Shown here piece by piece: positions 35,562-47,003 of a stretch of DNA of 64,000 bases. The notes beneath the pieces are model-generated. The model saw nothing but the letters and a program-made list of their open reading frames with translations. It had not been told where the DNA came from and searched no databases. The stretch's first letter is position 1. The number at the start of each line of letters is the position of its first letter. The position numbers and the translations under genes were made by a program. The stretch comes from Lophius americanus (lineage: Eukaryota; Chordata; Actinopteri; Lophiiformes; Lophiidae): positions 2,311,141 to 2,375,140 of the forward strand of contig JBBDHG010000160.1 in the NCBI GenBank assembly GCA_037951165.1, written 5' to 3'.

Positions 35562-35763
35562 TATGGACTAAAAAATCAAAATTTCAGAGGGAAAGATTTT
35601 TGCTCGTGTTCCATTTCATTTGATTTGTTAGCTATTTTTCAAATTTCAAATTTAAATCCCAAAGACCAATGACTTCTTAAATTTAAAATAAAAGCTATTA
35701 AAAAACCAGAAGCTACTGAGGAGTCTCAAGCCCTAACCACACCGAGATTCTGACATCACAAAC

Positions 35764-35922
35764 CTTGGGCGGGGCGTCTGAGCCCGGGTACTCCCTCTGG
35801 TCCAGCTTGTTCCAGCGTTGCATGAGTTTGATGACCATGGGGTTGCTGAAGTCGACCAGCTGGAAGCCTGTGACGTTGGCGCCACCATGCATGAAGCGCT
35901 CCAGGTTGATGTCCTTAAAACC
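35764..35922 (-). CDS. gria4: gria4 exon 6: amino-terminal domain, lower lobe
   Basis: This 159-bp, phase 0/0 exon encodes 53 residues. It begins GFKDINLERFMHGGANVTGF, continues QLVDFSNPMVIKLMQRW, and ends DQREYPGSDAPPK. It is part of the lower lobe of the amino-terminal domain. Asn-Val-Thr in GGANVTGF is an N-glycosylation sequon at a position shared by AMPA receptors. The acceptor is CTTGAAG|GGT. The donor is CCCAAG|GTTTGT, which is weaker than the GTRAGT consensus because it lacks the +3 purine, +4 A and +5 G; it is the poorest donor among the nine exons. The join to exon 7, APPK-YTSALTYDGV, is the expected family sequence, so the exon is probably constitutive despite the weak site. Confidence 0.95.
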
Positions 35923-36734
35923 CTTCAAGGGGGAGAGGAGCAAAGAATCATCACGGTCGGAGTCCATAAAAACTCTTAAAAGCAGCCGGGGGAAGTACTT
36001 CATCAACATGGAAGTAGAGATATTTGGATACTATCAGACTCGGTGTTAATGAGGTAAAGTAGAGCAGGTGAAACATGAATCTCTAAAAGCTGGCAGAGAG
36101 AGAGATGAATATTAGTATTGTAGTTTGAGTCAGACTAAAGAGATTCTAGTGCCTGATCCTTGACCCAATGGTTTTTTCTCAACGGTTTAAAAAGCTTGGG
36201 TCCGACTCTTTGTCCTTGGATTGAAAAAGATCCAAGGACAAAATCAATACATATAAAAATGTATTAGAGAAACTGGGGAAATGCCCCTTAAAATATAAGT
36301 TAAAAATGAATGCACAGTGGTTTTAGCTTGCAATAAGTATTGCAAAAGTAAAATTGAAATTTGGAAATTGAAAATCTGAAAAATTTGAAAATTAAAAATC
36401 TGAAACATTAACATTTGAAGAATTTCGTTGAGTTAGAAATTAAAATATTTTGAAAAAATTTACAAATTTCAATTTTCAAAAGTGAAAATGTGGTTGACAT
36501 GATTAAAAAAGTTAAATTGAAGAGAATTTGAAATATTTAAAATGAGTAAATACTGAAAATCGAAAATTTTCAAAAGTGTAGATTTGCTTGGTGTAATTTC
36601 TTGAAACAAATCATGAAGTTCGGATAATATATCCGAATATCATGGAAGCCAACATTATGTCGGCTTTCTTCTGATAATGTCCTGAGAAGAACGCCAACAA
36701 TGAATAAAACCACAGAGAAGAGAATTTTCCTCAC
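35923..36734 (-). other. gria4: gria4 intron 5
   Basis: A 0.8-kb intron, the shortest in the window. Its upstream half in sense (about 36345-36570) is an A-rich low-complexity run made of diverged AAATTGAAAATTT-like units. No other feature is seen. Confidence 0.88.
36345..36570. repeat. A-rich low-complexity repeat
   Basis: Diverged units such as GAAATTTGGAAATTGAAAAT and CTGAAAAATTTGAAAATTAA. It may derive from an old minisatellite. Confidence 0.7.
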
Positions 36735-36788
36735 CAGGTTGGCCATGATGTAATGGTAGCCTTTGACGTGTTTCCCGACGCTGACAAT
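36735..36788 (-). CDS. gria4: gria4 exon 5: 54-bp amino-terminal domain microexon
   Basis: This is a 54-bp, phase 0/0 exon of 18 residues, IVSVGKHVKGYHYIMANL. The size and the GYHYIMANL core are diagnostic of exon 5 in AMPA receptor genes. The acceptor is CCCCGCAG|ATT and the donor CTG|GTGAGG. It contributes a strand and hinge segment of the amino-terminal domain, and KGYHYI.ANL is nearly invariant across paralogues. It is short enough to be missed by open-reading-frame searches, and is recognised here from its peptide and its correct splice sites. Only 0.8 kb separates it from exon 6, the shortest intron in the window. Confidence 0.95.
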
Positions 36789-37458
36789 CTGCGGGGAGGC
36801 GGACAGAGCTCAGCGTTAATATGAGAGGATAACAGCGTAGCATACATTAATTACACGCAATGATGCCTGTGACAGGCAGGTGCGTGCGCCGTGACACGGC
36901 GACTGTCGGCTTTAATCCATAGAAGATTGGACGGCCCACCAAATGAACAGCCAGTCTGCCTCACAGAGGAAGTAAACACTTCACGCCTTCAAAGACAGGA
37001 CAATGCGTGTCGACCAAAACACACACCAACACACACCAACACCCACCAACACACACACACACGTACAGAGGGGCTGCATGTTGGTGATAAAAACAGATTC
37101 TGAAAGCTGACATCTGCTGGGAAATCTCACTGGACACGCAGCTAATGAGGGCGTGAATTAAGCCGCTTGGAAACTCCAGAGAAGGTCGGACTGGTGTCAG
37201 CTCAGGTTCTCTGCTGTGGGAACCTGAGCGTCAGGTGATGTGGGTGCAGTCCCAGCTGCAGGATGCAAGACTCAAATAATAAAACACATCAATTATAACA
37301 ATGTGAATGTCTCAACAGGGGGCTGTGGCAGAGATCCAGTGAACTCTAAAGAGAGGAAATCAATCACATTATCACTTTAATAGGGACTGTTTCCTCTACT
37401 TAATCTAGTCCAGATCTACAGTCTCCACAGTCAGGGACTGTGGATTAACAACTAACGT

Positions 37459-37500
37459 GATACATAAACTGAGTGACCACAACATTATGACTATCGACAG
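37459..37500 (+). mobile_element. Possible Tc1-like terminal repeat fragment
   Basis: Reads AAACTGAGTGACCACAACAT, TATGACTATCGACAGG, resembling the end of the same Tc1-like group as 35164-35561. No matching second end was found. Confidence 0.35.
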
Positions 37501-37794
37501 GATATCAAATAACCCATGGTGACAAATGCAATGAAAGTTTGAAGTTTTAATCCATTTAACTGTTCCAGGGTTTGAATAACTTGTAAACTTGTGAATTACA
37601 GTAAACCTGCTCAGACAATGTTTTTTTGAACAACGTCATATAGAGCGACTTAGCTTGATCGATATTGCTGTATTTTGAAATTTCCCTTTGTCAATTGCAA
37701 ATAAAAGAAAGGCAATCTGTGTTCACAACAAAGAGGGAAAAAATGAAAAATGTCTGTGACTGTTTTTTAATCAAATGAGGAAAAACAAGCCTTT

Positions 37795-37945
37795 TGCTGT
37801 CATCCCCGACAGCAAGAGTATATGCCCAGAAAAAGCCCCCAATCCCCTGCATTGTACAAGCAATCCACCAGACTGAACTCCTCAAATTATATGTTATGTT
37901 TACAGTATTTTTCCTACGTGGGTATAAAGTTTGACAATGATCCAT
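37795..37945 (+). repeat. Repeat family B, fragment
   Basis: Contains TCCCCTGCATTGTACAAGC and GAACTCCTCAAATTATATG, matching the first half of the copy at 30-480. The second half with the CTCCCCCTA motif is missing. Confidence 0.45.
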
Positions 37946-40900
37946 GAAACAGTTTTTGAGCTAATGTGTTTACAAAAAGTTTGTGGTTGAAGATGAAAAT
38001 CAAATCAAATCAAAAAGTTCAAATGTGGCTAAAAAATAAAAAAAATAAGCAAAGACATTTTGTCAAACTTAATCAAACGCATCTGTTTTTGAGGAGATTG
38101 GATAGAATATTACAATATAAAAAGCCCTTTACAGGATATGAATTGTTAAGGTCAAATAAAAGAAATTAAATCAAAACTTGTCATCAATCTTTCTGAAGTA
38201 AGAAAATGTGATGAGCCAACAACTTACATTGAGTTGGGAAAATTAGATTTCTGTCTCATTTTAATGTTAAATTAAGTTTCTCCACCCTAATTTTTTCATC
38301 TTATTTGAATTTGATTGACATAATTACTACAAATAACAAGATTTTCTACGTTGACAAGCAGCACAGAATGAATTGCGTCATCTAGATTTTCTTGATTCGT
38401 GTTTAGCCTTTTCAAGTTTTCCTCGTTTAGTTGCTCAAAAGAAGCCGGGATGGAGAAATTACGCCGTTAAGAACGTTTAGCTGCAAAAGCTACACTTTAC
38501 TCAGAATTGTGAGTTAAATTTTCATAGAATAATCATTTGCTGTAATAATCAACATTATTAAGTAGCCTCAATTCATCAAACATATTTTTAATTCCACACA
38601 ATTCATTTATCATTTCATTAAGCGGAGACAATTAGTCCTCTGTGTTATTTTTTAGAGCGTGGCCATCTGACTAAAATTAGCATGTTTAGGATTTATTCAT
38701 CCTTAGAAAAATCAGTTTCTTAAGATAAGTTTCCATTTTTGTGACATTTTTTTCCAATAATCTGATTTCTGGTTTGTTAATAGTTTCATTATCCTAATAA
38801 GAAGAAGGAGCTGAACTCAATCCTTAAATAAATATATTCAAAACATTCCAAATCACCACCCAATCTCCTGCATTTGCTGCAGCGTGCGCAAATATCTTTC
38901 GGATCTCCGATTTGCAACAATGGAGTCTGAATGAGACAACGCCTAAAAAAATTCATCTCTTCAAGTCTCTCTTCCCAGGTTTTATCAGAGATCTGCTTCC
39001 ACGACTCATTCTCTTACGTGGTTTTTATTGCTGCTAAAGATTGAGGACTCATCAGCTGTGATTAATTAGAGAAAATGTGACATCTTCATCTTTGGGCCCA
39101 TGTTTTGGAGAAGGTGTCCCGGGCTGAAGGGAGGGAACTTCTAGTAGAAGGTGAATAAGTCTGCACATATATTTTTGAAAAAACAGTCTAAGACGAATCT
39201 GATGAACGGCAATCTTCTCCAATGGATATATATATACATATATACATATTTATATGTATATATATAATAAATAAATATTACAAATAAATCAAAAATATAT
39301 CAGTTAATCAAATAATAAATCTTCAGCGGACTAATTTAATTTAATATATTATTATTTTATTTCTATTTGTTTATTTGTTGGGCTGAGGAGGGACCATGTA
39401 GAATTGTAAGCCTACATTTGAAAATTGAATTAATTGTACCAGAATTTGCCTGAGGCTGATTTTCACCTGCAGTCCCCCCGGCAGGTTTAACATGTCATTA
39501 AAATCACAAAACAAACAAAGGACCGAGGGAACACTCAAAGCAGTAAAACATGATAAAACAACACACTATGCGTACACATATGCACACACACAAACACAAA
39601 CACACACACACACGCACACACACACCAACACGCATACATCTCATCTTCACCTTCTGAACAACTTAAAAACCAGGATGTCTGAGTATCTGATTAAATAAAA
39701 GCAGAACAGAAACAAACTCCTCCATGAGGGAGGAGGGACATACAGTAGCTCAACTGTCAATGCTAAAACAACCAAAAATATTATTCATTGTCTTAAATGT
39801 GGGCTTTGACTTGTATATCAGTTTGACACTTGTCGGCCACCATAGATTCTCAGACAAGAGGGCTGAGCTTAATTTAAGTTGCAATCTGCAACTTCATCCC
39901 TGGATTCCTCTAGAATTTTACACACTGCACCTTTAAGCCGAGTCTAACGTCACCACATTATCTGTCTGTAGTTGTTTAAAGGTTTTTAAAGCCCTCCAAA
40001 TCCGGGGTCCTTATCAGACAAGGAAGTCACTGCTGGCTTCATGCAGCGATCGGATCGATGGCTTTTTGTTATTCACGCATGGCCGTCTGTAGTCATTATT
40101 CATAATGGCTTCATTCAGACATGACAGGGCCGCTACGGAGAAAAAGCCACAGCGCTCTTGTGAAATTCGCCATCTGGTGTGAGAGGGAGGAGAGTCACTG
40201 CTGGAGAGCAGCAGAGCGTTGAAAAAGAATGTCACGGAAAAGAAGGGGAGTTATTTCTGCAGCGCTGATGTACCTCAGAACTTCTTCTGACATTGGAATG
40301 ACCATCAAAAGCTCTCACCTCCCACGGTGAATCATTCACTTCTGTGTATAACCTCGAGGCTCCGCGGCTAAGACTGCTGCCACCTTCACGCATTAGACCA
40401 GCATGAAAAATTGCGGAAATGTGCTTAAGGGGCAACACAGCACTTGTTGAATTTTAATCCTTACTTTAAAGATGCAATGTGTCAAATGTAGCAACATTTA
40501 GCAGTGAAACTGCCGATTGCAGCTTATATTTCACTACAGCTCCTCCGTCTTTATCCAAGAATCTACGATGGCCTTTAAGTGTCAAAAACATGTCATGTAA
40601 AGATTTATTATCCTGTCATGTGAAAAGGTTCCTTTAGCTAGATACATTTAGAAAACTAGTTATAAGTTCTGAAGGCGGAAAACTATGGGTTGAAGCTTAG
40701 ATGTAAGATAACCAATATTGGTACTATTATTGGTGGAGGTCGGAGTGGGGGTCAAAAGTTATTATTTAGCACCATAGAAAAAAAAAAAGGAAAAACAAGG
40801 GGGGTGGAACATCGCCCTGTATGATAAGCATGAAGACCCAGAACGTGAAACCATTAAGAGGTCAATTGCTTAGGTGTATCCAGTCAACCCTGGGAATTCA

Positions 40901-41179
40901 ACTCAGCGGGCGATGGATGACTGCATGGTGCTGGAGAGACGGTAAGATGACCACTCAGTTCATGGTCCGAGGAATTGGTGAGGTCAGCAGCCATTTATCT
41001 CCTGCCGAGTTGAATCACCCCGGTGGACAGCCTGAAATCAATTTACTCAACTTTACTTCACAACGGCTTCACGAGTCCGGTCCTAATGTTTCCTTAGCCG
41101 TGGGGGTTTTACACATTTAATTTACTTCTCGCACAAAACGTATGAACCTCCATTTGTCAGAATACAAAACAGAAATCCA

Positions 41180-41460
41180 CACAATTGCAGACAGGCGCAA
41201 AGGCACTGCAACTTTAGAAAACACATGCAAACAGACAAAACACAAGCAAATTAAGAAAACATCTTCATCAGTTTTGCGAACATGTGCAGCGTTAAGGAAA
41301 CGCGCTGCAAATATAGCAACACAACACATTAAGAGAAATGCAATGCAAAAGCTACATTACAACTCAGTAAGAGAAATGCGTCGCAAAAGTTCCAACACAA
41401 ATCATTAGGGAAACACGCTGAAGATAAAACGACACAACACATTTTAGAAAGGAATAAAAA
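41180..41460 (+). repeat. Repeat family C, copy with internal short repeats
   Basis: Contains AGAAAACACATGCAAACAGA followed by a series of diverged units of the type ACACATTAAGAGAAATGC-GCAAAAGCTACA, recurring about every 45-50 bp (near 41313, 41353, 41394 and 41433). The first part is shared with 17935-18080. Unclassified. Confidence 0.5.
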
Positions 41461-44284
41461 AGGCATGGAGATATAAAGGGCTAATTCTAAACTAATGTAA
41501 AAAAAAAAATGTCACACACTGCACCTGATATAAGATATTCATTTTGAGTTTTAATTTTAAGAGCCCCAGTACAATTTGTTCCACATCCACATAAGCTGCC
41601 AGCAGTTTATATTGCCTTCTGTACATTCCTTTTTCTTTTTTTTCCCTTTTGCATTCATACATTCTATTTCAAGCAGCATCTGGTTGCGTATTAGCCTTGA
41701 TCTGCACTGATTGCAATGTTAATAAGCAGATAATGAGGCCCGATATTTGAATCCTGGTCCTGGACGAGGAGAATTTGGCAAGTGTGAGCAGAATGAAAGT
41801 TGGCATGAGAACAGGCTCAAATAGATGTTTGTGACATTGCAGCGTTGCACAAATCAACGCATCATCCCAAACGCGCCATCATTGTGAGATGTTCAGAGCA
41901 GCAGCAGGAAGTCTGCCGCTCTGCAGGGCAAAGACACTCCTCTCTCACACACACACATCTGCAAGGTAAATTGTTAGAAGTACGACAGCTGTCAGAGTGG
42001 AGATTTCCTGAATAATTGAACAATTACAGAGACACCGGTGGCCTGAGGGGAAGAACGTTGGGATTAAGAGATTAAGAGGAGGAGGAAGGCGCACACCGTA
42101 TTCTGAGTGTGCTTACGCCAAATAACGCCACCTGAGATAAGAACAGACTGTTTCCAAGATCAAAACGTTTCTAATTAGGACAAATATGCTCCAAAAAGAG
42201 AGCGGATAAAACGTAAATGTGGTGAGTAGTAACTTTATGTTCTTGGTACAAATTTCATTTCTAGCATCCTGTAAGCGCACAAGAAAGAAATGGAAAAGAA
42301 AGCCAGCGATTGAGGATTCTTCTTATCCGATCCTGCTATTATGATTAGACTCTCAAGATGAACCTACAATTCATTTATTTCTAATATAGAGAAATCAAAT
42401 ATTCCCTCCATCATCAGTCATGAAATAGCAGCCTTTCTACCCAATTATTTTCCTGGAAAGCAATTAAAAACTGACAATTCTGCTTTATTGAAACTTATAT
42501 CAGATGAATTTCACGGTTTGGATAAATGTGTTTGTCAGTCGGGATAATACTGAGATTCAAACATGAAAAGGAGTCAGAGGATCACAGTCAGTAATAATCA
42601 CCTATTTCTCATTTAAAGCAAGACCTGAACCAGGATGTTTGATTCTGAGCTGTACTCTTATTCTTATAGTCCCGAAGTCCGAGATATTTAATTGATCATT
42701 TACAAATTTTACACCTTCATAGTGCAACGAAGAACTGGATTGATTTTGCAACATTTTAGTTGTGCGATTTCACCCAGACAATGTTGGCCCATCTTAGGGG
42801 TCTTGTTCCAGAACCTTTAGGAGGGAGTCTGATTCTGTCCAATGAGGGTAGAACGTCTTAGTTTCCCTGGCATGTTTATCGGCTTGTATTTCTGTTTCCT
42901 TGTTCCTTCATTTTCTATCTATTTATTTAAATTTATTCCTTTTTTTTAAAGAAGCCGTAGGGGTTTCCTTTCTCGCACATAACATCCAAACCGTTGGTCG
43001 GAGTTAGTCCAGATGCGTCGCGTATGAATCAGCTCAAAAGGTCTATCCTTCATGTGTCATAATTTACTCTAATATTCCATATTTTACTCACTTTTGTATG
43101 AAAAACACACATAACATCCATATTTGTGGACATGACATAACATAATTTCTTTTTATTTTGTTAATTGCGTCACCTGCATTGCATTGTGACTTTTGATGCC
43201 CTTTGACGTCACTTCCTACAAAGCAGTCCTTGCAGGACAAAACCAGGGCACGCAAAGTTTACAGTAAGTCGGATATTCCTGTGTCGTAAACTGAATCGTT
43301 TTGAATTTATCCGCTACAGATCCGATTTTCTTTTACAATATCTGCAAGAAATTTGGCCCCGGCCAATAACAGAGAGCAGACATCCAAAATAAAGCTAGAA
43401 ATTCAGGGTGGAACACCATCATAGTTCTGCCAGGGCCGGTGTCCATGTGGAGTAAAAGTTTTCCCTTTTTGATCTGGTGCCTCTGTACTTTCATTTGTAG
43501 CACAACATGCTTTTCCCCCCAGAGACCACCATTTGAAAAGTGCCATTAGTAAAACCTGTCAGGACCCCTCGCTGGAGGAGCCAGAGGGAAGAATTACTCT
43601 TTGTGTTATGAACCCTCACACCATTAAAAATGTAATGTTTATTAATGTGACGGTGGGATCCAGCAAGGACACTAATGGGCATGTGCTTGGAAGGAAACTG
43701 AGAGAAAACTTTCTGGCGGGCTCTGGGGGGGGAGCAAATTTTATTGAAATTAATGGGTGCCAATTTGGATTCCAAGATCCACTTCCTGCCATGCATTCAT
43801 TTGAAACTCTAACGGCTGTGGACAATAAAACAGTTTGGGTTATAATTCTAGCGCTCGTCTTCCTTTTTACCTTCAAAAGGATTTTGATCAAATCAGATCG
43901 TCTGACTGCTTGTGTTTCTCGGCACGTTGGCTCCAGCTCTGTCTCAATGCCAGGGAATCAGATCTTCCTGTTTTGGAACCGCCCTCAGCGTCTCATCCAG
44001 ACACAGAAGGTACCCTTGTGCCTCGTCTTTTCTTAAAGCGAACTGCATTTTTATGTGGCTAAACTTCTGTTTGAAAGGTGTAAAGTAAGGAAGGCTTCAC
44101 TTATTGGCGACAGGGGATCTTGTGTCCGTATGCAATAAGCTGGCATTGGCACATCTTGGCCTGGAACAACCTTGTAATATGAAGATCTAGCAAAGTTTCA
44201 GTCAAGAAGACTATGTCCTTGATTACCAGGGCCACAGTCATCTCTTGTACCACACTGTCATTCACAGCTTTCACCACGTCATGC

Positions 44285-44680
44285 TCTGAGGCATCACTTG
44301 ATATCAGCTGTGCTCATCAGATGGCCACACCCATCCAATCACAGCGACACAGCTTCACCTCTTTTCCCTGCTGTCTTTTTAGATACAATTGTCTCCATCG
44401 GACTAGTTCCTTCATGCTTTTCGCATGTGCACCGTCCACCTACCCATCTCTGCACAATCCTCACAGATCCATTCACCTCATCAGTCTCAGCAGGCTCATC
44501 AGCCACGACCACCAACATCCAGACAACAAGGGGGAATATACCTGCTGCTGCTGCGGGCCTATATTGTTCAATCAGAAACTCCCCGAAGAGTCTGAGCACC
44601 AAGACTTTCTGACGGACTAATTATCACACATCATCTGTTGTAATACACTTTCATCCTTACTTTAATCTCTGTCCCTCTTT
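44285..44680 (+). repeat. Repeat family A, copy 5 (longest)
   Basis: The most complete copy: GATATCAGCTGTGCTCATCA, GGCCACACCCATCCAATCAC, CTGCTGTCTTTTTAGATACA, CTCATCAGCCACGACCACCA, GCTGCTGCTGC, GAGTCTGAGCACCAAGACTT, and TTATCACACATCATCTGTTG. The predicted 104- and 135-residue reading frames across it have no recognisable domain and are most likely chance. Plus orientation. Confidence 0.62.
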
Positions 44681-44877
44681 ATGAAAATAGTTATGACATA
44701 ACATAATCATCTTTAGTTCTGCTACTTCAGAGCCTTTTTATTCTTATTAATAAGCACAAAAAACTAAATAAACTTTGATTGACTGATTCAAATGATTACG
44801 TCAGATGTTAATATCTGACAAATGCTTCGTTTGAACAGTAGAAGTAAAGAAGTTCAATGCTTCCATCATCACATCAC

Positions 44878-45062
44878 CTGTTCCAGCATGTTCTGCAGTC
44901 TCTCCGCCTCAAGGTCAATCACAAACTTCTTCTCCTGTCTCCGGTCCAGATCGTCCAAAAGCCGTCTGTAATTGGCATCGTTGAAGTTTTCCACGCAGAT
45001 GGCGCTGACCTGCCAGTTGTTTTGTCCCGCCTTCTCCATGATGGCTTGCAGGATGGCGTATC
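44878..45062 (-). CDS. gria4: gria4 exon 4: amino-terminal domain
   Basis: This exon is 185 bp. It opens with two bases that complete the glycine codon split with exon 3 and ends in phase 0 after a glutamine. The peptide begins GYAILQAIMEKAGQNNWQVS, runs through AICVENFNDANY, and ends in a charged helix with RRQEKKFVIDLEAERL and MLEQ. It forms part of the lower lobe and hinge of the amino-terminal domain. The RRQEKKFVID block favours GluA3/GluA4 over GluA1/GluA2. The acceptor is TGAAACAG|GA and the donor CAG|GTGATG. The next coding base is in exon 5, 8.1 kb further on, giving the GluA4-like join MLEQ-IVSVGKH. The reading frame is intact. Confidence 0.96.
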
Positions 45063-45779
45063 CTGTTTCAGGCAAACACACAGGACAAATACTTGAATTA
45101 TTTATCAGATATCATGTAATATCATATCATATAATATTATATCATATATTGATCACATCATATCAAAAAATTATTACAATTATTATAATAACAATAATTT
45201 AAAATCTATGTAGGTGGGAAATTTCAGAGAGTTAGATAGATATGCCTTTTTCTTATTTTGGAACATTTTCTTTGTGCTCATTACTCATGATTATTAGTTA
45301 CTTCAGTTAAGTAGAATCAATTACCCAAATAAATGTACTCATATAAGTATTCAGAGCGTGCATGACTTCACGCACTGTCGAACAGCAGAATAAGACATAT
45401 TAAGAGGAAACAAAAATTGATATTCAGTTCACTTTTATACACAATTACAGAGTTTGTCACTTATCAAACTTAAGACCATAATTTTGATTATTGCCTACAC
45501 TTGAAAAAATAATAAAATTGAATAGTTAAAGTTTAAGTACTTGCATCTATATTCTAATCTATTATTTAAATAATTGTGTTTCTAAAATAAATGTTTCCAA
45601 TTTTTTTGAATAAGCATGAATTTTTTTTTACTATGAAACCCATAAAATTAAATTAGTTACCAAAAATATTAACAATGTTTAAATGAGTTTCATCATTAAA
45701 CAAGCAGGATTCAATTAGTTAAAATTCATGAGATTGGTTTACATATATTTTTGAATTCTATGACTATTCATATATGATG

Positions 45780-45791
45780 TATATAATAATA

Positions 45792-45834
<43 letters not shown>

Positions 45835-46135
45835 ATTTAATTTATAACGCACTTTACATTTGGATCAAATCTGAAAGTGCTACAAGTAAAAAGCAGATAA
45901 AAGCATCAATAAAAAAAATAAATAAAATAAATAATATAAAAAAATATATAATAATAATAATATAATTAAAAGTTAATTAATTATTAATTAATTAAAAAAG
46001 TTAATTAAAAGTTATAGGTCCAGGTAAAAAGGAAAGTACGAAGTGCTTTTATTAAAAGTCTCTGTCGTCTGTGGAGCCCTAAGATGGTCAGGGAGGGCAT
46101 TTCACAGAAGAGGGGCAGCAGAGCAGAATGGAATA
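45780..46135 (-). mobile_element. Inverted copy of the same LINE 3' end
   Basis: Plus-strand reading: an (AAT)n tract, then TATAACGCACTTTACATTTG and GAAAGTGCTAC, the reverse complement of the tail at 51990-52047. It ends with GAGCCCTAAGATGGTCAGGG and AGGGCATTTCACAGAAGAGG, the reverse complement of the NALPDHLRAP-coding part. It is a second 5'-truncated copy in minus orientation. Confidence 0.75.
45784..45833. repeat. (AAT)n microsatellite at a LINE tail
   Basis: About 16 AAT units with one interruption; it forms the tail of the minus-strand LINE 3' end that follows it. Confidence 0.93.
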
Positions 46136-46948
46136 TATTCATAATTTACACATTTGATAAAAATACATCAGATTATGTTTATTAGTTTGTTTATGTTAAA
46201 TGTTGTAGTCCAAAAAGATGGGAATTTTAAATTACTGGAAAAGATTATGAATTAAAAAAAAAAAAGAAGCCTGTTCGTCAAGCTAACGAAAAAGTATGAG
46301 AGAAATTTAGTCTCTCGCATGGATTCCTTTTCTTCTCATAGTTTAGTGTCCTTGAGTTTCAGACAGACTAGGGCAGACTAGAGCCTCTTGAAACCGTAAA
46401 AAAGCATTTTTTTCCCCCCATAACAAGCATTTTGATTCTCCTTCACCTTTTGCAGGCGCACAGCCATGTTTCTGGGCTCATTATCACCCCTGTAACAGCA
46501 ATGTGTTTCATCAGAGAGGCTAGAAATACACGAGGGCTCACTGAAGAGCCATTCCCTGCCTCTTTAGGAGAAAAGAAGCAGATTTTGACTAAAGATGTGA
46601 AAACGGGAAGACTGAGAATGAGCACAGATTATTGCCTCGTTAACATTACGATGGTTTACCTAAAAACAGAAGTGAAAATGATCTCTATGCACATGGATCC
46701 TCAAAAGTGATTGGAAACACTGAAGTATGCATGCCAGGATAGTAGCTGTTGCTGTAGCCTTCCAAAATAAACACCACAGAATAATACCACACACCTGCAT
46801 AACAATGAGATAATCCACCATAGTTTATGTTGTTCTTATTCGTGCATGGCCCTCAGACTAAAAACAAAATACTGGAACATAGTGGGGCCTTGTCTCAACA
46901 GTTTTCACAGGAAGTGCATTTGGCCACTTCCTTACAACCATGTTATAC

Positions 46949-46995
<47 letters not shown>

Positions 46996-47003
46996 TAATA
47001 ATA
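46949..47003. repeat. (AAT)n microsatellite
   Basis: About 18 AAT units with one AAA interruption. No LINE sequence was recognised next to it. Confidence 0.95.

Larger units (their letters stand above)
31081..35763 (-). other. gria4: gria4 intron 6
   Basis: A 4.7-kb intron between exons 6 and 7. It contains a LINE/SINE tail (31425-31540), a G run at about 31910-31930, a complex CA/ACGC microsatellite (33631-33966), a TG-rich stretch (34284-34352) and a short Tc1-like element with both ends (35164-35561). I see nothing nameable in 31950-33600 or 34360-35150. Confidence 0.85.
36789..44877 (-). other. gria4: gria4 intron 4
   Basis: An 8.1-kb intron between exons 4 and 5. It contains short CA-rich stretches (37015-37060 and 39588-39625), a possible Tc1 end (37459-37500), a family B fragment (37795-37945), AT-rich repeats (39225-39360), a family C copy (41180-41460) and a family A copy (44285-44680). 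Block 43495-43840 is non-repetitive with several homeodomain-type TAAT/ATTA cores. I recognise nothing in 38000-39200, 39940-41150 or 41660-43480. Confidence 0.85.

Noticed and set aside
43533..44036. 167-codon open frame
   Set aside because: No recognisable domain, no splice context, and antisense to gria4; kept only as a possible non-coding conserved block.
44213..44620. 135- and 104-codon open frames
   Set aside because: They run across repeat family A and have no domain; the other copies do not keep them open.
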